A stretch of DNA of 64,000 nt from NCBI RefSeq assembly GCF_021739025.1, contig NZ_JAKKOT010000003.1:434001-498000 (forward strand). Direction: 5' to 3'. Below the pieces are notes generated by a model. The model worked only from the letters and a program-made list of their open reading frames with translations, was not told where the DNA came from and searched no databases. Positions 1-8,518 of the stretch are shown one piece after another. The stretch is from Gordonia liuliyuniae (GTDB taxonomy: Bacteria > Actinomycetota > Actinomycetes > Mycobacteriales > Mycobacteriaceae). Positions within the stretch are counted from its first letter, which is position 1; each line of letters starts with the position of its first letter. A program made the position numbers and the translations under genes.

Positions 1-234
1 GATCGGCGCGCCCAGGTCGGCGGCCGACGCCTGTGGCCGGTCCTCGTCGCCGTCAAGGATGCGCAGCCCCCAGATCTTGTCGGCCAGCGCGCGGGCATTC
101 GACTCGTCGTCGTCGTGGGTGACGCCGACGAGCGCGACGAGTCCCTGTGCGCCCGACGACAGTTGGAGGGCGCCGACCGCTTTGCCGTCGACCGTGACCG
201 ATGCTGCACTGACACGTTGAAGGACTGCTCGCAT
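1..234 (-). CDS. dtd: D-aminoacyl-tRNA deacylase, N-terminal part (cut by window edge)
   Basis: Dtd hydrolyses D-aminoacyl-tRNAs in the cytoplasm so that D-amino acids do not reach protein. The 78 visible residues start [17 protein letters not shown] and continue through [13 protein letters not shown] and the block [13 protein letters not shown], all hallmark stretches of the Dtd N-terminal half. The catalytic GTP and SQFTL-type motifs would lie beyond the window start, so they cannot be checked. The gene runs off the edge at base 1. It lies 28 bp downstream of the erm remnant on the same strand. Confidence 0.9.
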   Translation of the reverse strand, partial: MRAVLQRVSAASVTVDGKAVGALQLSSGAQGLVALVGVTHDDDESNARALADKIWGLRILDGDEDRPQASAADLGAPI

Positions 235-262
235 GACTGGCAGGTTAGTGCCCGTCACGCCA

Positions 263-753
263 TTAGTGTCGGCCGCCCTGCTTCCGAGCGGTAGCCGGAG
301 CCCGTCGCCCGGTGACCGCGAACAGCTCGGACCACTGTTGGGGTGAAAGGTCGCGCGGCAGCGGTGTGCCCCGAAATCGTTGGTCAGCGAACCACTTCTC
401 AACCGCGACTTCGCCGGACCGGCCAGTCACAGGTTCCCCACGACGGTGTGCGGTGCTTGGGGCAGCCGGTATTGCAGAAAGTCTGTGTGCACGACTGTCG
501 TACTCGGATCGACGCGATGTCGAAGCTCGTGCGCATGTCGCGGATCGATCTCGATAACTGTGATCGGTCGGCTCAACGCTTGCAGGGGCAGTGTCAACGC
601 GCCACCGCCGGAGCCGATCTCGATGAGGGGGCCAGCTGTTCGAGAAACGAGGTCGACGATCGTGTCGATTGTTGTGCGGTCGGTGAGGAAGTTCTGGCCG
701 AGCTCGTGGCGGCCGGCACGGTAAGTAGGCATTGGGGAATTCACTCCGGGCAA
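263..753 (-). pseudogene. Erm-type 23S rRNA adenine N6-methyltransferase remnant with internal deletion
   Basis: Two pieces of one Erm-like gene lie side by side in different frames. The N-terminal piece (753 to 427) has the Erm signature RHELGQNFLTDR, the SAM-binding LIEIGSGGGALTLPL, acidic VIEIDPRHA and DFLQYRLP, and stops right after VVGNL, where the catalytic N-L/I-P-F/Y motif should continue. The second piece (427 to 263, 54 codons, another frame) reads [24 protein letters not shown] when joined from two parts, which matches the usual Erm C-terminal LPRDLs..QW region. About 90-110 codons are missing between them. Possible starts are TTG 753, GTG 744 and ATG 732. Intact Erm proteins are about 250 residues and confer macrolide-lincosamide-streptogramin resistance; this copy should be inactive. 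Confidence 0.82.
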
Positions 754-806
754 TAGTCGGATGGCCCGGGCAGCACGAATACGCCGCCCAGCGAAGAAGA
801 TGCTGA

Positions 807-841
807 GAGCGGCGGAGCGTTAAACGTTAGCTCTCCGCCGC
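807..841. terminator. Hairpin between fdhF-like gene and erm remnant
   Basis: AGCGGCGGAG (807-816) and CTCCGCCGCT (832-841) form a perfect 10-bp stem around a 15-nt loop. There is no T tract. It follows the fdhF-like stop (935) in the minus direction and precedes the erm start, so it could be a terminator for the former or a leader structure for the latter. Confidence 0.5.
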
Positions 842-934
842 TAGAAGCGGCGGAACCTGGTCACTGCGATGCTCGTAATTCCCACGGGCCGGATGCTACA
901 GCACGGGTATCGCGGCGTATGCAACGTCATGGCA

Positions 935-3259
935 CTAGACGGTAATCGGCCTGCCGCTGTCGGCGCGGGCGGCACCCGGTTCGATCCGGACGACGACCTG
1001 TTTGGACGCAGGAGTGTTGCACTCGTCGGCGACGGCGCCGCGCGGAATCAACGCGTTACCCTCGGGGAAGTACAGTGCGGCGCACCCCTTCTTGGTCGGG
1101 TAGGCGACGACGCGGTAGCCGCGCAGGACACGGTCGTCCTCGCCCGGCCATTCGCTGAACACGTCGACCGTCTGGCCGTCGGACAGGCCGAGTTCGGTGA
1201 GGTCGTCCGGGTTGACGAACACCACGAACCGGCCGGCTGCGATGCCGCGGTACCGGTCGCCGAGCCCGTACATGGTGGTGTTGTGCTGGTCGTGGGCGCG
1301 CATCGTCTGCAAGATCAGACGGCCCGCAGGCGCTGCGACGTGTTCGGCGGTGCGAACGGTGAACTGGGCACGACCCGACGCGGTCGGGAACGTGCGCGAA
1401 TCGCGGGGGCCGTGCGGCAGCAGGAACCCGTGGTCGCGGTGGAGCCGTTCGTTGAAGTCGTCGAAACCCGGTATCACCTTCTCGATGGCGTCCCGGATCC
1501 GGTCGTAGTCGGCTTCGAAACCGGCCCAGTCGATATCGCCGACGTCGGGGACCAGACGCTGCGCGAGCCGGCAGAGGACGGACACATCGGACAGGAGATC
1601 CGGTGACACGGGCGGGAGTTCGCCGCCGCTCTGATTGACGAAGCAGACGGTGTCTTCGACAGTGGTCACCTGGCGGCCGGTGGCCTGTTCGTCGTACTCG
1701 GTGCGGCCGATGACCGGCAGCAGCAGCGACTCGGCACCGGTGATCACATGTGACCGGTTGAGTTTCGTCGTCACCGAGACCGTGAGGTCCGCCGACCGGA
1801 TCGCCGCCTCGGCGCGTCCGGAGTCGGAGATCGCGGCGACGAGGTTGCCGGCCATCGAGAAGAACACTCGGATGTCCCCGCGGTCCATCGCATTCATCGC
1901 GTTCACACTGTCCAGACCGTGCTCGCGCGGCGGCTCGAATGCGAACGCCTTACCCAACTCGTCCAAGAACGCGGCGGACATCTGCTCCCAGACGCCCATC
2001 GTCCGATCGCCCTGCACATTGGAGTGGCCGCGGATCGGCGACGCGCCCGCGCCCGGCTTTCCGATGTTGCCCTTCAACAGGAGCAGGTTCATGATCTCGG
2101 CGATCGTGCCGACCGCCTGCTTGTGCTGGGTGATGCCCAACGCCCACGTGACGATCGTCGCGTCGGAGTTCAGATAGCGTTCGGCGAGCTCCTCGATCTC
2201 GGCGGCGTCCAGCCCGGTTGCAGCGAGCACCTCGTCGTCGTCGATCGCGAGAATGTGATCGCGGTACGACTCGAAGCCGGTGCAGTGCGCGTTGATGAAG
2301 TCCCAATCGAGCACCTGTCCGGGCGAGACCTGTTCGGCGAGGAGGACGCGTTTGGCGACAGCCTGGATCAGGTGCATGTCGCCGCCGATCTTGATCTGTA
2401 CGAACTGGTCGGCCATCGCGATGCCGTCGCCGAGCACGCCGACCGGCTTCTGCGGATTCTTGAATCGCAGCAGCGAGGCCTCCGGCAAGACGTTGACGGC
2501 GACCATCTGTCCGCCGTTGACCTTGGTGTCCTGGAGCGAGTTCAGCATGCGGGGATGGTTGGTGCCCGGGTTCTGGCCCATGACGATCACCAGGTCGGCG
2601 TCGGCGAAGTCGTCGAAGTGGATGGTCGACTTGCCGACCCCGATCGCCGGGACCATGCCCGCGCCGGTCGCCTCGTGACACATGTTGGAGCAGTCGGGCA
2701 GATTGTTGGTGCCGTATGCCCGGACGAGCAGCTGGTACAGGAACGCGGGCTCGTTGGTGATGCGGCCGCTCGTGTAGAAGACGGCCTCGTTCGGATCGTC
2801 GAGGCTCCGCAGTTTGTCGGCGACGAGGTCGAGTGCGTCGTCCCAGGAGATCGGCCGGTAATGGTCGGAGTCTGCGGCCTTGTACATCGGTTCGCCGATG
2901 CGCCCCTGCAGTCCCAGCCAGTACTCGGATTTGTCGGCCATGTCGGTGAGCGAGTGCTCGGCGAAGAAGTCACGGGTGACGACGGTCGGGATGGACTCCC
3001 ACACCACCGACTTCATGCCGTTCTCGCAGAACTCCAACGGCTTGGACTTGTCTGGGTTCGCCCACGCACAGCTCGGGCAGTCGAAGCCCTTCTTGTGATT
3101 GATCGAGAAGGCGACTTTGGCCGTTCGTTCGGGATCGAGCTCGCCCAGCGCGGGCAGCATCGCGTGCTCGATGGCAGGGAGACCGACCGCCCACGTGGCC
3201 GGAGGGCCGACTGTGAGTCCCGCGTCTGTGAAATCGTCTACCGGCGGCTTGCGAGTCAT
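935..3259 (-). CDS. FdhF/YdeP-family molybdopterin-dependent oxidoreductase
   Basis: A 774-residue member of the molybdopterin oxidoreductase family close to E. coli YdeP and M. tuberculosis Rv2900c (annotated fdhF). It has the family start GFDCPSCAWANPD, the active-site block DCSNMCHEATG (cysteine where true formate dehydrogenase H has selenocysteine), the cofactor-binding ADLVIVMGQNPGTNHPR, and a C-terminal molydopterin dinucleotide-binding domain around GRLILQTMRAHDQHNTT. No Tat signal is seen, so it should be cytoplasmic. ATG 3259 is preferred over upstream codons because GAGG lies about 6-10 nt before it. No electron-transfer subunit or fdhD is adjacent. True formate dehydrogenase activity is unproven for this subfamily. 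Confidence 0.85.
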   Translation of the reverse strand: MTRKPPVDDFTDAGLTVGPPATWAVGLPAIEHAMLPALGELDPERTAKVAFSINHKKGFDCPSCAWANPDKSKPLEFCENGMKSVVWESIPTVVTRDFFAEHSLTDMADKSEYWLGLQGRIGEPMYKAADSDHYRPISWDDALDLVADKLRSLDDPNEAVFYTSGRITNEPAFLYQLLVRAYGTNNLPDCSNMCHEATGAGMVPAIGVGKSTIHFDDFADADLVIVMGQNPGTNHPRMLNSLQDTKVNGGQMVAVNVLPEASLLRFKNPQKPVGVLGDGIAMADQFVQIKIGGDMHLIQAVAKRVLLAEQVSPGQVLDWDFINAHCTGFESYRDHILAIDDDEVLAATGLDAAEIEELAERYLNSDATIVTWALGITQHKQAVGTIAEIMNLLLLKGNIGKPGAGASPIRGHSNVQGDRTMGVWEQMSAAFLDELGKAFAFEPPREHGLDSVNAMNAMDRGDIRVFFSMAGNLVAAISDSGRAEAAIRSADLTVSVTTKLNRSHVITGAESLLLPVIGRTEYDEQATGRQVTTVEDTVCFVNQSGGELPPVSPDLLSDVSVLCRLAQRLVPDVGDIDWAGFEADYDRIRDAIEKVIPGFDDFNERLHRDHGFLLPHGPRDSRTFPTASGRAQFTVRTAEHVAAPAGRLILQTMRAHDQHNTTMYGLGDRYRGIAAGRFVVFVNPDDLTELGLSDGQTVDVFSEWPGEDDRVLRGYRVVAYPTKKGCAALYFPEGNALIPRGAVADECNTPASKQVVVRIEPGAARADSGRPITV

Positions 3260-3400
3260 GGGCGTCCTCACTCGTCCGGCGCCGAAACGCTGTTCGGACG
3301 CCAAGGGATACGACGCGTTCAGCCTATCGGTCAGTCGGGGAGTTATGTCGCGCTAATGGAGATCGGAGATCGGGGATCCCGCTCGGACATCCCATCCGTG

Positions 3401-3811
3401 CTACAGGTTTTCCAACCTGTCCTTCATGACGAGCGCAGTCAGCCAGCCGACGATCGAGATGACGATGGCGCCGAAGATGCCCGACCAGAAGATGTCGTCG
3501 ACCTCCAACCCGACATGGAAGACGTTGTCGGTGAGCCACGCCGTCAGCTTCAGCATCAGTGCGTTGATGATCACGTGGATCAGGCCGAGGGTGACGATGT
3601 ACAGCGGTATCGACAGGATCTGAACGATCGGTTTGATGAATCCGTTCACCAGGCCGAAGACGGCAGCGACGAGCAGGACGACGCCGACTTTCGCCCACCA
3701 GGACGAAAGATCGCCGAAGTCGAACTCGACGCCCGGCACGATGAGAGTCGCGATCCACAGAGCGACGCCGGTGAGGGCGCTTCGGACGAGGAATGTGCGC
3801 ATGGAGTCCAT
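3401..3811 (-). CDS. Phage holin family 4-like small integral membrane protein
   Basis: About 136 residues beginning MDSMRTFLVRSALTG (ATG 3811; ATG 3802 is an alternative). At least four hydrophobic segments are visible, including a central one around VVLLVAAVFGLVNGFIKP and a C-terminal one around SGIFGAIVISIVGWLTAL. The pattern GLVNxFIKP...L..PL..VTLG is typical of the Phage_holin_4_2/YvlD-like family, found widely in bacterial chromosomes and usually unrelated to prophages. No phage genes are nearby. The gene is divergent from the LLM oxidoreductase. Function unknown. Confidence 0.75.
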   Translation of the reverse strand: MDSMRTFLVRSALTGVALWIATLIVPGVEFDFGDLSSWWAKVGVVLLVAAVFGLVNGFIKPIVQILSIPLYIVTLGLIHVIINALMLKLTAWLTDNVFHVGLEVDDIFWSGIFGAIVISIVGWLTALVMKDRLENL

Positions 3812-3918
3812 ATTGACACGCGGCGCGGACGATCGGCGAGCACTCAGCGAGGCCGGACCGCAGCCGCTTGATCGAGCGCGCCGGAATACAACGGAACACC
3901 GGACAGGTTGCACCGACT

Positions 3919-4764
3919 ATGACAGGCAGCGACAAGACCGCACACATCGTCCGGTTCGGCAGGCACGGCGTCTGGGGCGGGTTCAACCAGTTCTCGCCCG
4001 ACACGGCGCGTGAGATCGAACGACTCGGCTACGGCGCGCTGTGGCTCGGCGGGTCACCGGCCCACTTGCGGCCCGCACGAAAGATGTTGGAGGCCACCGA
4101 GAACCTGACCGTCGCGACCGGGATCGTCAATATCTGGAACACCGACCCCGCGGCGATCGCCGCCGAATACCTCGAACTCGACCGCGACTTCCCGGGGCGC
4201 TTCTACCTCGGCATCGGCGCGGGACATCCCGAAGCGACCGCCGAATACACCAGCCCCTTCCGAGCCGTCGAACGGTACCTCGACGTGCTCGATGACGGTG
4301 GTGTCCCGGTGAACCGTCGCGTCCTCGCAGCGCTCGGCCCGCGCATGCTGGCCCTCTCCGCCGAGCGCGCACTCGGCGCCCACCCGTATCTGACGGTCCC
4401 CGCACACACTGCGCAGGCTCGCGAGACGGTGGGCGACGGCGTGCTGTTGGCGCCCGAGCACAAGGTGGTGCTCGGAACCGACCCGGTCGCGGCCCGCGCC
4501 GTCGGCCGTCCGCCGGTCGACCAGCCGTACCTGCACCTGCGGAACTACACGTCCAACCTGAAGCGACTCGGCTACACCGACGCCGACATCGCCGACGGCG
4601 GCAGCGACGCGCTCATCGACGCGTTGGTCGCGCACGGCGATGCCGCCACGGTCCGCGCACAGATCGACGAGCACTTGGCAGCGGGAGCCGACCACGTCGC
4701 CATCCAGCTTCTCGGCTCGTCTGACGTGGTTGCCGACCTGGCGGCGATCATCGGTGCCGGTTGA
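3919..4764 (+). CDS. LLM-class (probably F420-dependent) oxidoreductase
   Basis: A 281-residue single-domain (beta/alpha)8 luciferase-like enzyme. It reads HGVWGGFNQFSPDTAREIERLGYGALWLGG, here split by family convention into the strand-1 and helix-1 region, then GIVNIWNTDPAAIAAEY and FYLGIGAGHPE, which resemble the TIGR03620 subgroup of F420-dependent LLM proteins. Such enzymes transfer hydride between coenzyme F420 and an organic substrate; the substrate here is unknown. ATG 3919 is chosen because conservation begins just after it; only a weak GGACAGG lies upstream. It converges with yrbEA, 16 bp apart. Confidence 0.78.
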   Translation: MTGSDKTAHIVRFGRHGVWGGFNQFSPDTAREIERLGYGALWLGGSPAHLRPARKMLEATENLTVATGIVNIWNTDPAAIAAEYLELDRDFPGRFYLGIGAGHPEATAEYTSPFRAVERYLDVLDDGGVPVNRRVLAALGPRMLALSAERALGAHPYLTVPAHTAQARETVGDGVLLAPEHKVVLGTDPVAARAVGRPPVDQPYLHLRNYTSNLKRLGYTDADIADGGSDALIDALVAHGDAATVRAQIDEHLAAGADHVAIQLLGSSDVVADLAAIIGAG

Positions 4765-4780
4765 TTGAGCGAGCGTCCCG

Positions 4781-5620
4781 TCAGCCGATCTGAATCGGAA
4801 AGAACACCGTGTAGATGAGCGTCATGATGAAGTTGACGCCGATGATGCCGACCGTGGAGACGACGACGGTCGCGTTGACACCGTTCGCGACGCCCTGCGG
4901 TCCGCCCCGCGCCTCCAGACCGCGCTGACAGCCGATGACCCCGATGATGATGCCGAAGACGATCGCCTTGACGACGCCGAGGATCAGGTCGCGTCCGGAC
5001 GCGAACGAGCCGAACGACTGCCAGTAGCTGCCTGGGCCGACGCCTTGGATCATCACGGCGAGGTAGAACGCCGCGATGACACCGACCAGGATGATGAACA
5101 GCGCGAGGAGCGGGGCGACGATCGCGGCGGCAAGCACGCGAGGCACGACGAGACGTTGAATGGGATCGATACCCATCGTGCGCATCGCACTGATCTCCTC
5201 GCGGACGGTTCGGGCCCCCAGATCGGCGGCGATGGCCGAGGCTCCCGCACCGCCCAGCAGGACACCCGACGCCAGCGGCGCCGCCTGCTGGATCACCGCG
5301 AAACCGCTCGCAGCGCCCAGCAGCGACTGGGCGCCCAGCTGATTGATGATGTTGCCGATCTGGATGGTGACGATGACGCCGAACGGGATCGCCATGAGGA
5401 AGGCAGGCACCGCGGTGACGCTGATGAGATACCAGCCCATGACGACGGTCTCCCGGATCTTCAACTGGCCGCGGACGATGTCCAGGACGATCTGAACGAT
5501 CGAGATGATCGCCAACCGAAACGTTCGGCCCAACGTGCGGATCGGGCCGAGGGCGTTGTCGTTGAAGTTGTCGGTGAACCCGCCGATCGCGGACGGCCGG
5601 GAGCGCCCTTCGATGCGCAT
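4781..5620 (-). CDS. yrbEA: YrbEA-type MlaE permease of the Mce lipid importer
   Basis: A 279-residue inner-membrane permease of the MlaE/YrbE family, which with YrbEB forms the channel-side ABC permease of Mce lipid importers. Five to six hydrophobic segments are visible, with the conserved cytoplasmic coupling motif in GARTVREEISAMRTMGIDP and a C-terminal GxxCxxGLEARGGPQGVA block. The sequence is of the A type: its segment with IQIGNIINQLGAQS corresponds to YrbEA of other loci. It is the last gene of the operon, starting 1 nt after the mas stop, whereas yrbEA is normally the first gene, directly before yrbEB. This displaced position is discussed in the findings. Confidence 0.9.
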   Translation of the reverse strand: MRIEGRSRPSAIGGFTDNFNDNALGPIRTLGRTFRLAIISIVQIVLDIVRGQLKIRETVVMGWYLISVTAVPAFLMAIPFGVIVTIQIGNIINQLGAQSLLGAASGFAVIQQAAPLASGVLLGGAGASAIAADLGARTVREEISAMRTMGIDPIQRLVVPRVLAAAIVAPLLALFIILVGVIAAFYLAVMIQGVGPGSYWQSFGSFASGRDLILGVVKAIVFGIIIGVIGCQRGLEARGGPQGVANGVNATVVVSTVGIIGVNFIMTLIYTVFFPIQIG

Positions 5621-5621
5621 G

Positions 5622-6443
5622 TCAGTTGCCGGGCGCCGGTGCGGCAGGCGCGGCCGGGGCGTCCGATGTGGACCCGAGATTGCCCGCGACGGTGTTCGTC
5701 GGGTCGCCGACCTCGGTGATGAGCCAATCCTTCGAGCGGTCCAGCGTCAACTTGTAGACGGCGACGGCGTTGCCGCCGCTCGGATTCTGCACCGTCGTGG
5801 TGTTGACGTTGACGACGGCGTCGACCCGGAACAGGTCTCCTTCGGAGTCGGAGAGCGATGTCGTCACCAGTTCGGCACTGGTCTTCATTCGCAGCGGGGT
5901 GATGATCTGTTCCATCGTCTGGCCGACCGCGTCGTAGCGCTTGGACAGTTCCGGGCTCACGCCTTTCTTCATCGCCGTGATCCAGGGCGTCAGATCCTGG
6001 TAGTCGAGCGTCGCGGCCGACACCGCGTACTTGCCTGCCGCCATCTCCGCGTCTGCTTCATCGGCTGCGGTGGCACGCATCGAGTCGAGGTCGCTGCGAG
6101 CGGACGAGTCGCGGAGCACGAACAGGACGGCCGTCGCGGCCAGGACGATGATCAGCAGCCCGGCGACCAGTGAGGCGATCAGGGCAGGGATCGACATCAT
6201 CACCTGACGCCGGCCGCCCGATCCGCGGGCGTTCTTCTGCGACAGCGTCTCGGCGGCCTTCTCGTCGCCGGTCCCGTCGTCAGCGGTCTTGTCTGCGGGG
6301 GCCTGCTCATCGATCTGGGGCTCGTTCAGCGTCGCCACGGCACCCCTATCGGCGTCGTTTCTGTCGGCGTCGTTTCTGTCGGCGTGGTCCCCACCGCTGT
6401 CTTCACGATCGGTGTTGTGGCGATCGGTGTTGTCCTCAGTCAT
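5622..6443 (-). CDS. Mce-associated membrane protein (Mas type)
   Basis: A 273-residue protein with a long acidic, repetitive N-terminal cytoplasmic tail (ADRNDADRND), one transmembrane helix at about residues 85-115 (IPALIASLVAGLLIIVLAAT), and an extracellular SnoaL/NTF2-like domain containing TLDYQDLTPWITAMKKGVSPEL and ending in a Pro/Ala-rich tail. This layout is that of Mce-associated proteins, which in mycobacteria stabilise or assist Mce complexes. It lies 42 bp after mceF and one base before yrbEA. An in-frame 15-bp direct repeat (6350-6379) creates the RNDAD duplication. Confidence 0.85.
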   Translation of the reverse strand: MTEDNTDRHNTDREDSGGDHADRNDADRNDADRGAVATLNEPQIDEQAPADKTADDGTGDEKAAETLSQKNARGSGGRRQVMMSIPALIASLVAGLLIIVLAATAVLFVLRDSSARSDLDSMRATAADEADAEMAAGKYAVSAATLDYQDLTPWITAMKKGVSPELSKRYDAVGQTMEQIITPLRMKTSAELVTTSLSDSEGDLFRVDAVVNVNTTTVQNPSGGNAVAVYKLTLDRSKDWLITEVGDPTNTVAGNLGSTSDAPAAPAAPAPGN

Positions 6444-6485
6444 CGGGTACTCCTGTTCGATACGGAAAGTGCTGTCGGGTTCAGG

Positions 6486-7454
6486 TCAGTTCGGTTGGGT
6501 GATGACGAGCTTGACGCCGTCTCCTCCGCCGAGTAGCTCCAGCGCCTGGGCGAGGAAGGCGCTCATGTCGATCTGCGGGACGGTGTCGTCGATCGCGAAT
6601 GCGATCGGCATCAGCGGGCCGATGGCGTCCATCACCGGGGGGATGATGTCGGCGAGGTACGGGTTGAGCTTCGCGAAGAACGGCTGCACCGAGTCGCGCA
6701 TCGCCGAGTTCAGATGTCCTTTGTCGACGAGGTCGCCGGTCGCCTCCAACGCGGACAGGAACGTGACGATGATGTCGTGCAGACCGCCCGAGAACTGCGG
6801 GAGCGTCTTGACGATCCAATCGAGGTCGGCCGTGTAGACCTGCGTGTTGGAGAACATCTTCCGCATCTGTGGCGAATGTGTCATCAGCATCGTCGCCACC
6901 AGTCGCGTGCCGTCGGTGATGCGGTCGAGTGACCCCTCGGTGCCGTCGAGAGCTTCGGCGAACGACTTCAATATCCCCGACATCGGCCCGGCGTCGAACA
7001 CCGACGACATCGTCGAAATCTGGTTGAAGATGCCGGGGATCGATTCGGGCTCCTCCAGACTCTCCGCGGCGATCGTCGCGCCGTTCTTCAGGGACGGTCC
7101 ACCGCTCGTGCCGGGGGTGAAGTTCAGGTAGGGCTCGCCGAGCGCCGACTGCAGACCGATGGACAGGACGGAATCGGCCGGCAGCGAATTGTCGGCGTCG
7201 TACTCGAGCACCAGGGTGGCGCCGTCCGGTTTGATCCGGACGTCGGCCACCCTCCCGATTCGGATTCCGCTGACGAACACACCCGTGTCCTCGAGGATCA
7301 GGTTGCTGTCGGTGAGGCTGACGTACGCGGTCTTCGTGTCCTGGAGAGGTTTCCAGTGGTAGGCCTGAGTCGCCAGGTACGTGCCGCAGACGATGATCAC
7401 CGTCGCGAACGCGAGGACGTTCAAGGCCAGTTCGATTCTGCTGCTCCGGTTCAT
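6486..7454 (-). CDS. mceF: Mce family protein MceF
   Basis: A 322-residue MlaD-domain protein with an uncleaved N-terminal helix (LNVLAFATVIIVCGTYL), the Mce domain with VFVSGIRIGRVADVRIKPDG, and a helical needle region ending in the C-terminal tail. MceF is the last subunit of the hexameric MceA-F tunnel that carries lipids across the periplasm to the YrbE permease. ATG overlaps the mceE stop as ATGA (7451-7454), indicating translational coupling. Length is shorter than many MceF proteins (about 350-550) because the low-complexity C-terminal extension is lacking. Confidence 0.9.
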   Translation of the reverse strand: MNRSSRIELALNVLAFATVIIVCGTYLATQAYHWKPLQDTKTAYVSLTDSNLILEDTGVFVSGIRIGRVADVRIKPDGATLVLEYDADNSLPADSVLSIGLQSALGEPYLNFTPGTSGGPSLKNGATIAAESLEEPESIPGIFNQISTMSSVFDAGPMSGILKSFAEALDGTEGSLDRITDGTRLVATMLMTHSPQMRKMFSNTQVYTADLDWIVKTLPQFSGGLHDIIVTFLSALEATGDLVDKGHLNSAMRDSVQPFFAKLNPYLADIIPPVMDAIGPLMPIAFAIDDTVPQIDMSAFLAQALELLGGGDGVKLVITQPN

Positions 7455-8518
7455 CGGACCATTCCCAACATGCGGAAGGCGCGGACCATCTCTCGGGAGA
7501 GGTCACGGTCGGACACGTCGTTCTCGACCGTCACCGACCTCAGGTTCACTCCCGGTGTGTTCTTGAGCCACGGGAGGACCTTGTCGTCGATCACGTCGGT
7601 GAGCAGTTCGGCGTTCGAGACGTCGTTCTGGGGGAAACCGGGGATCAGGAGCGGTGTGACGACGTCGCCGATCAACCGGGTCAAGCTCGACAACACCGGT
7701 ACCAGCGGCATCGCCGGGCCGAGCGCGTCGGACAGTCGGCCGAGGATCGCGACCATGTACGTGGTGCTGCTGATCGCCCGGAACTGGTTGACGCCCGCCG
7801 GGCTCAGCGCGAACTCCAGGGTGCCCTTCATCTTCGTGAGCCGCTGCGACAGGCCCGCGACATCGCTGAGGATGGCCCCGAGATCATCGGTGTTCGACGC
7901 CCACGTGTCGAGGGTGTCGGCGAGGACCGATTGGATCTCGACGATGTCCTTCGGGTTCTCGGGGAACTGGTCGTTGACCGCGCTGAAGGTGGCGCCGAGT
8001 TGCAGAAGGCTTCCGCTGCCGAGGAAGTTGGCCAGGCTCGACAACAGTTGTTCGATCTGGACCGGTTCGGCGACCTGCTCGATGCGCAGTGTTCCGCCTG
8101 CGGGCAACGCGTTCGCGGTCGGATCCGACGGGTTCGTGATCGACACGTAGGTGTCGCCGAGCAGCGTGTCCTGTTTGAGTTCCAGCCGCGCGGTCGCCGA
8201 GACGACGGTCGAGTCGTCGATCCGCATCGTGATCCTGGTGGCGCCGTCGTCGGGCACGATCGCCGACACCCTGCCCGCGTCGATGCCGTTGACGAGCACC
8301 TTCGACTCGAGCGGAAGGTTGACAGCGGTCGGCACCAGCGCGCTGATCTCACGGCCGTCCCGGAGTCCCTGCGGAGTCGGCAGGTTCTCGGGGGCGAACT
8401 CGGCGTACGCCGAGCAGCCGGTGAGGGGCACTGCGACGACGAGGGGCACTGCGACGACCAGAAGGGTCACGATCATGCGGAGGATGGGGCGCGCCGCGAC
8501 GCGAGTCACGGTGGTCAT
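7451..8518 (-). CDS. mceE: Mce family lipoprotein MceE
   Basis: A 355-residue Mce protein with a lipoprotein signal ending in the lipobox LTGC, as usual for MceE (LprK-like) subunits. After the lipidated cysteine come PENLPTPQG and an MlaD domain (LESKVLVNGIDAGRVSAI), then a helical domain. The ATG at 8518 overlaps the mceD stop as ATGA. The hydrophobic core of the signal peptide contains an exact duplication VVAVPL-VVAVPL, made by two identical 18-bp units at 8423-8440 and 8441-8458. The longer readings upstream of 8518 are in mceD sequence and not part of this gene. Confidence 0.92.
   Translation of the reverse strand: MTTVTRVAARPILRMIVTLLVVAVPLVVAVPLTGCSAYAEFAPENLPTPQGLRDGREISALVPTAVNLPLESKVLVNGIDAGRVSAIVPDDGATRITMRIDDSTVVSATARLELKQDTLLGDTYVSITNPSDPTANALPAGGTLRIEQVAEPVQIEQLLSSLANFLGSGSLLQLGATFSAVNDQFPENPKDIVEIQSVLADTLDTWASNTDDLGAILSDVAGLSQRLTKMKGTLEFALSPAGVNQFRAISSTTYMVAILGRLSDALGPAMPLVPVLSSLTRLIGDVVTPLLIPGFPQNDVSNAELLTDVIDDKVLPWLKNTPGVNLRSVTVENDVSDRDLSREMVRAFRMLGMVR

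Noticed and set aside
3401..3811. Prophage signal from the holin-like protein
   Set aside because: The family is common on bacterial chromosomes and no phage structural, lysis or integrase genes are near.
1919..3871. 650-codon open frame on the plus strand
   Set aside because: It is antisense to the FdhF-like gene and the holin-like gene, has no recognisable domain, and is a by-product of GC-rich codon use.
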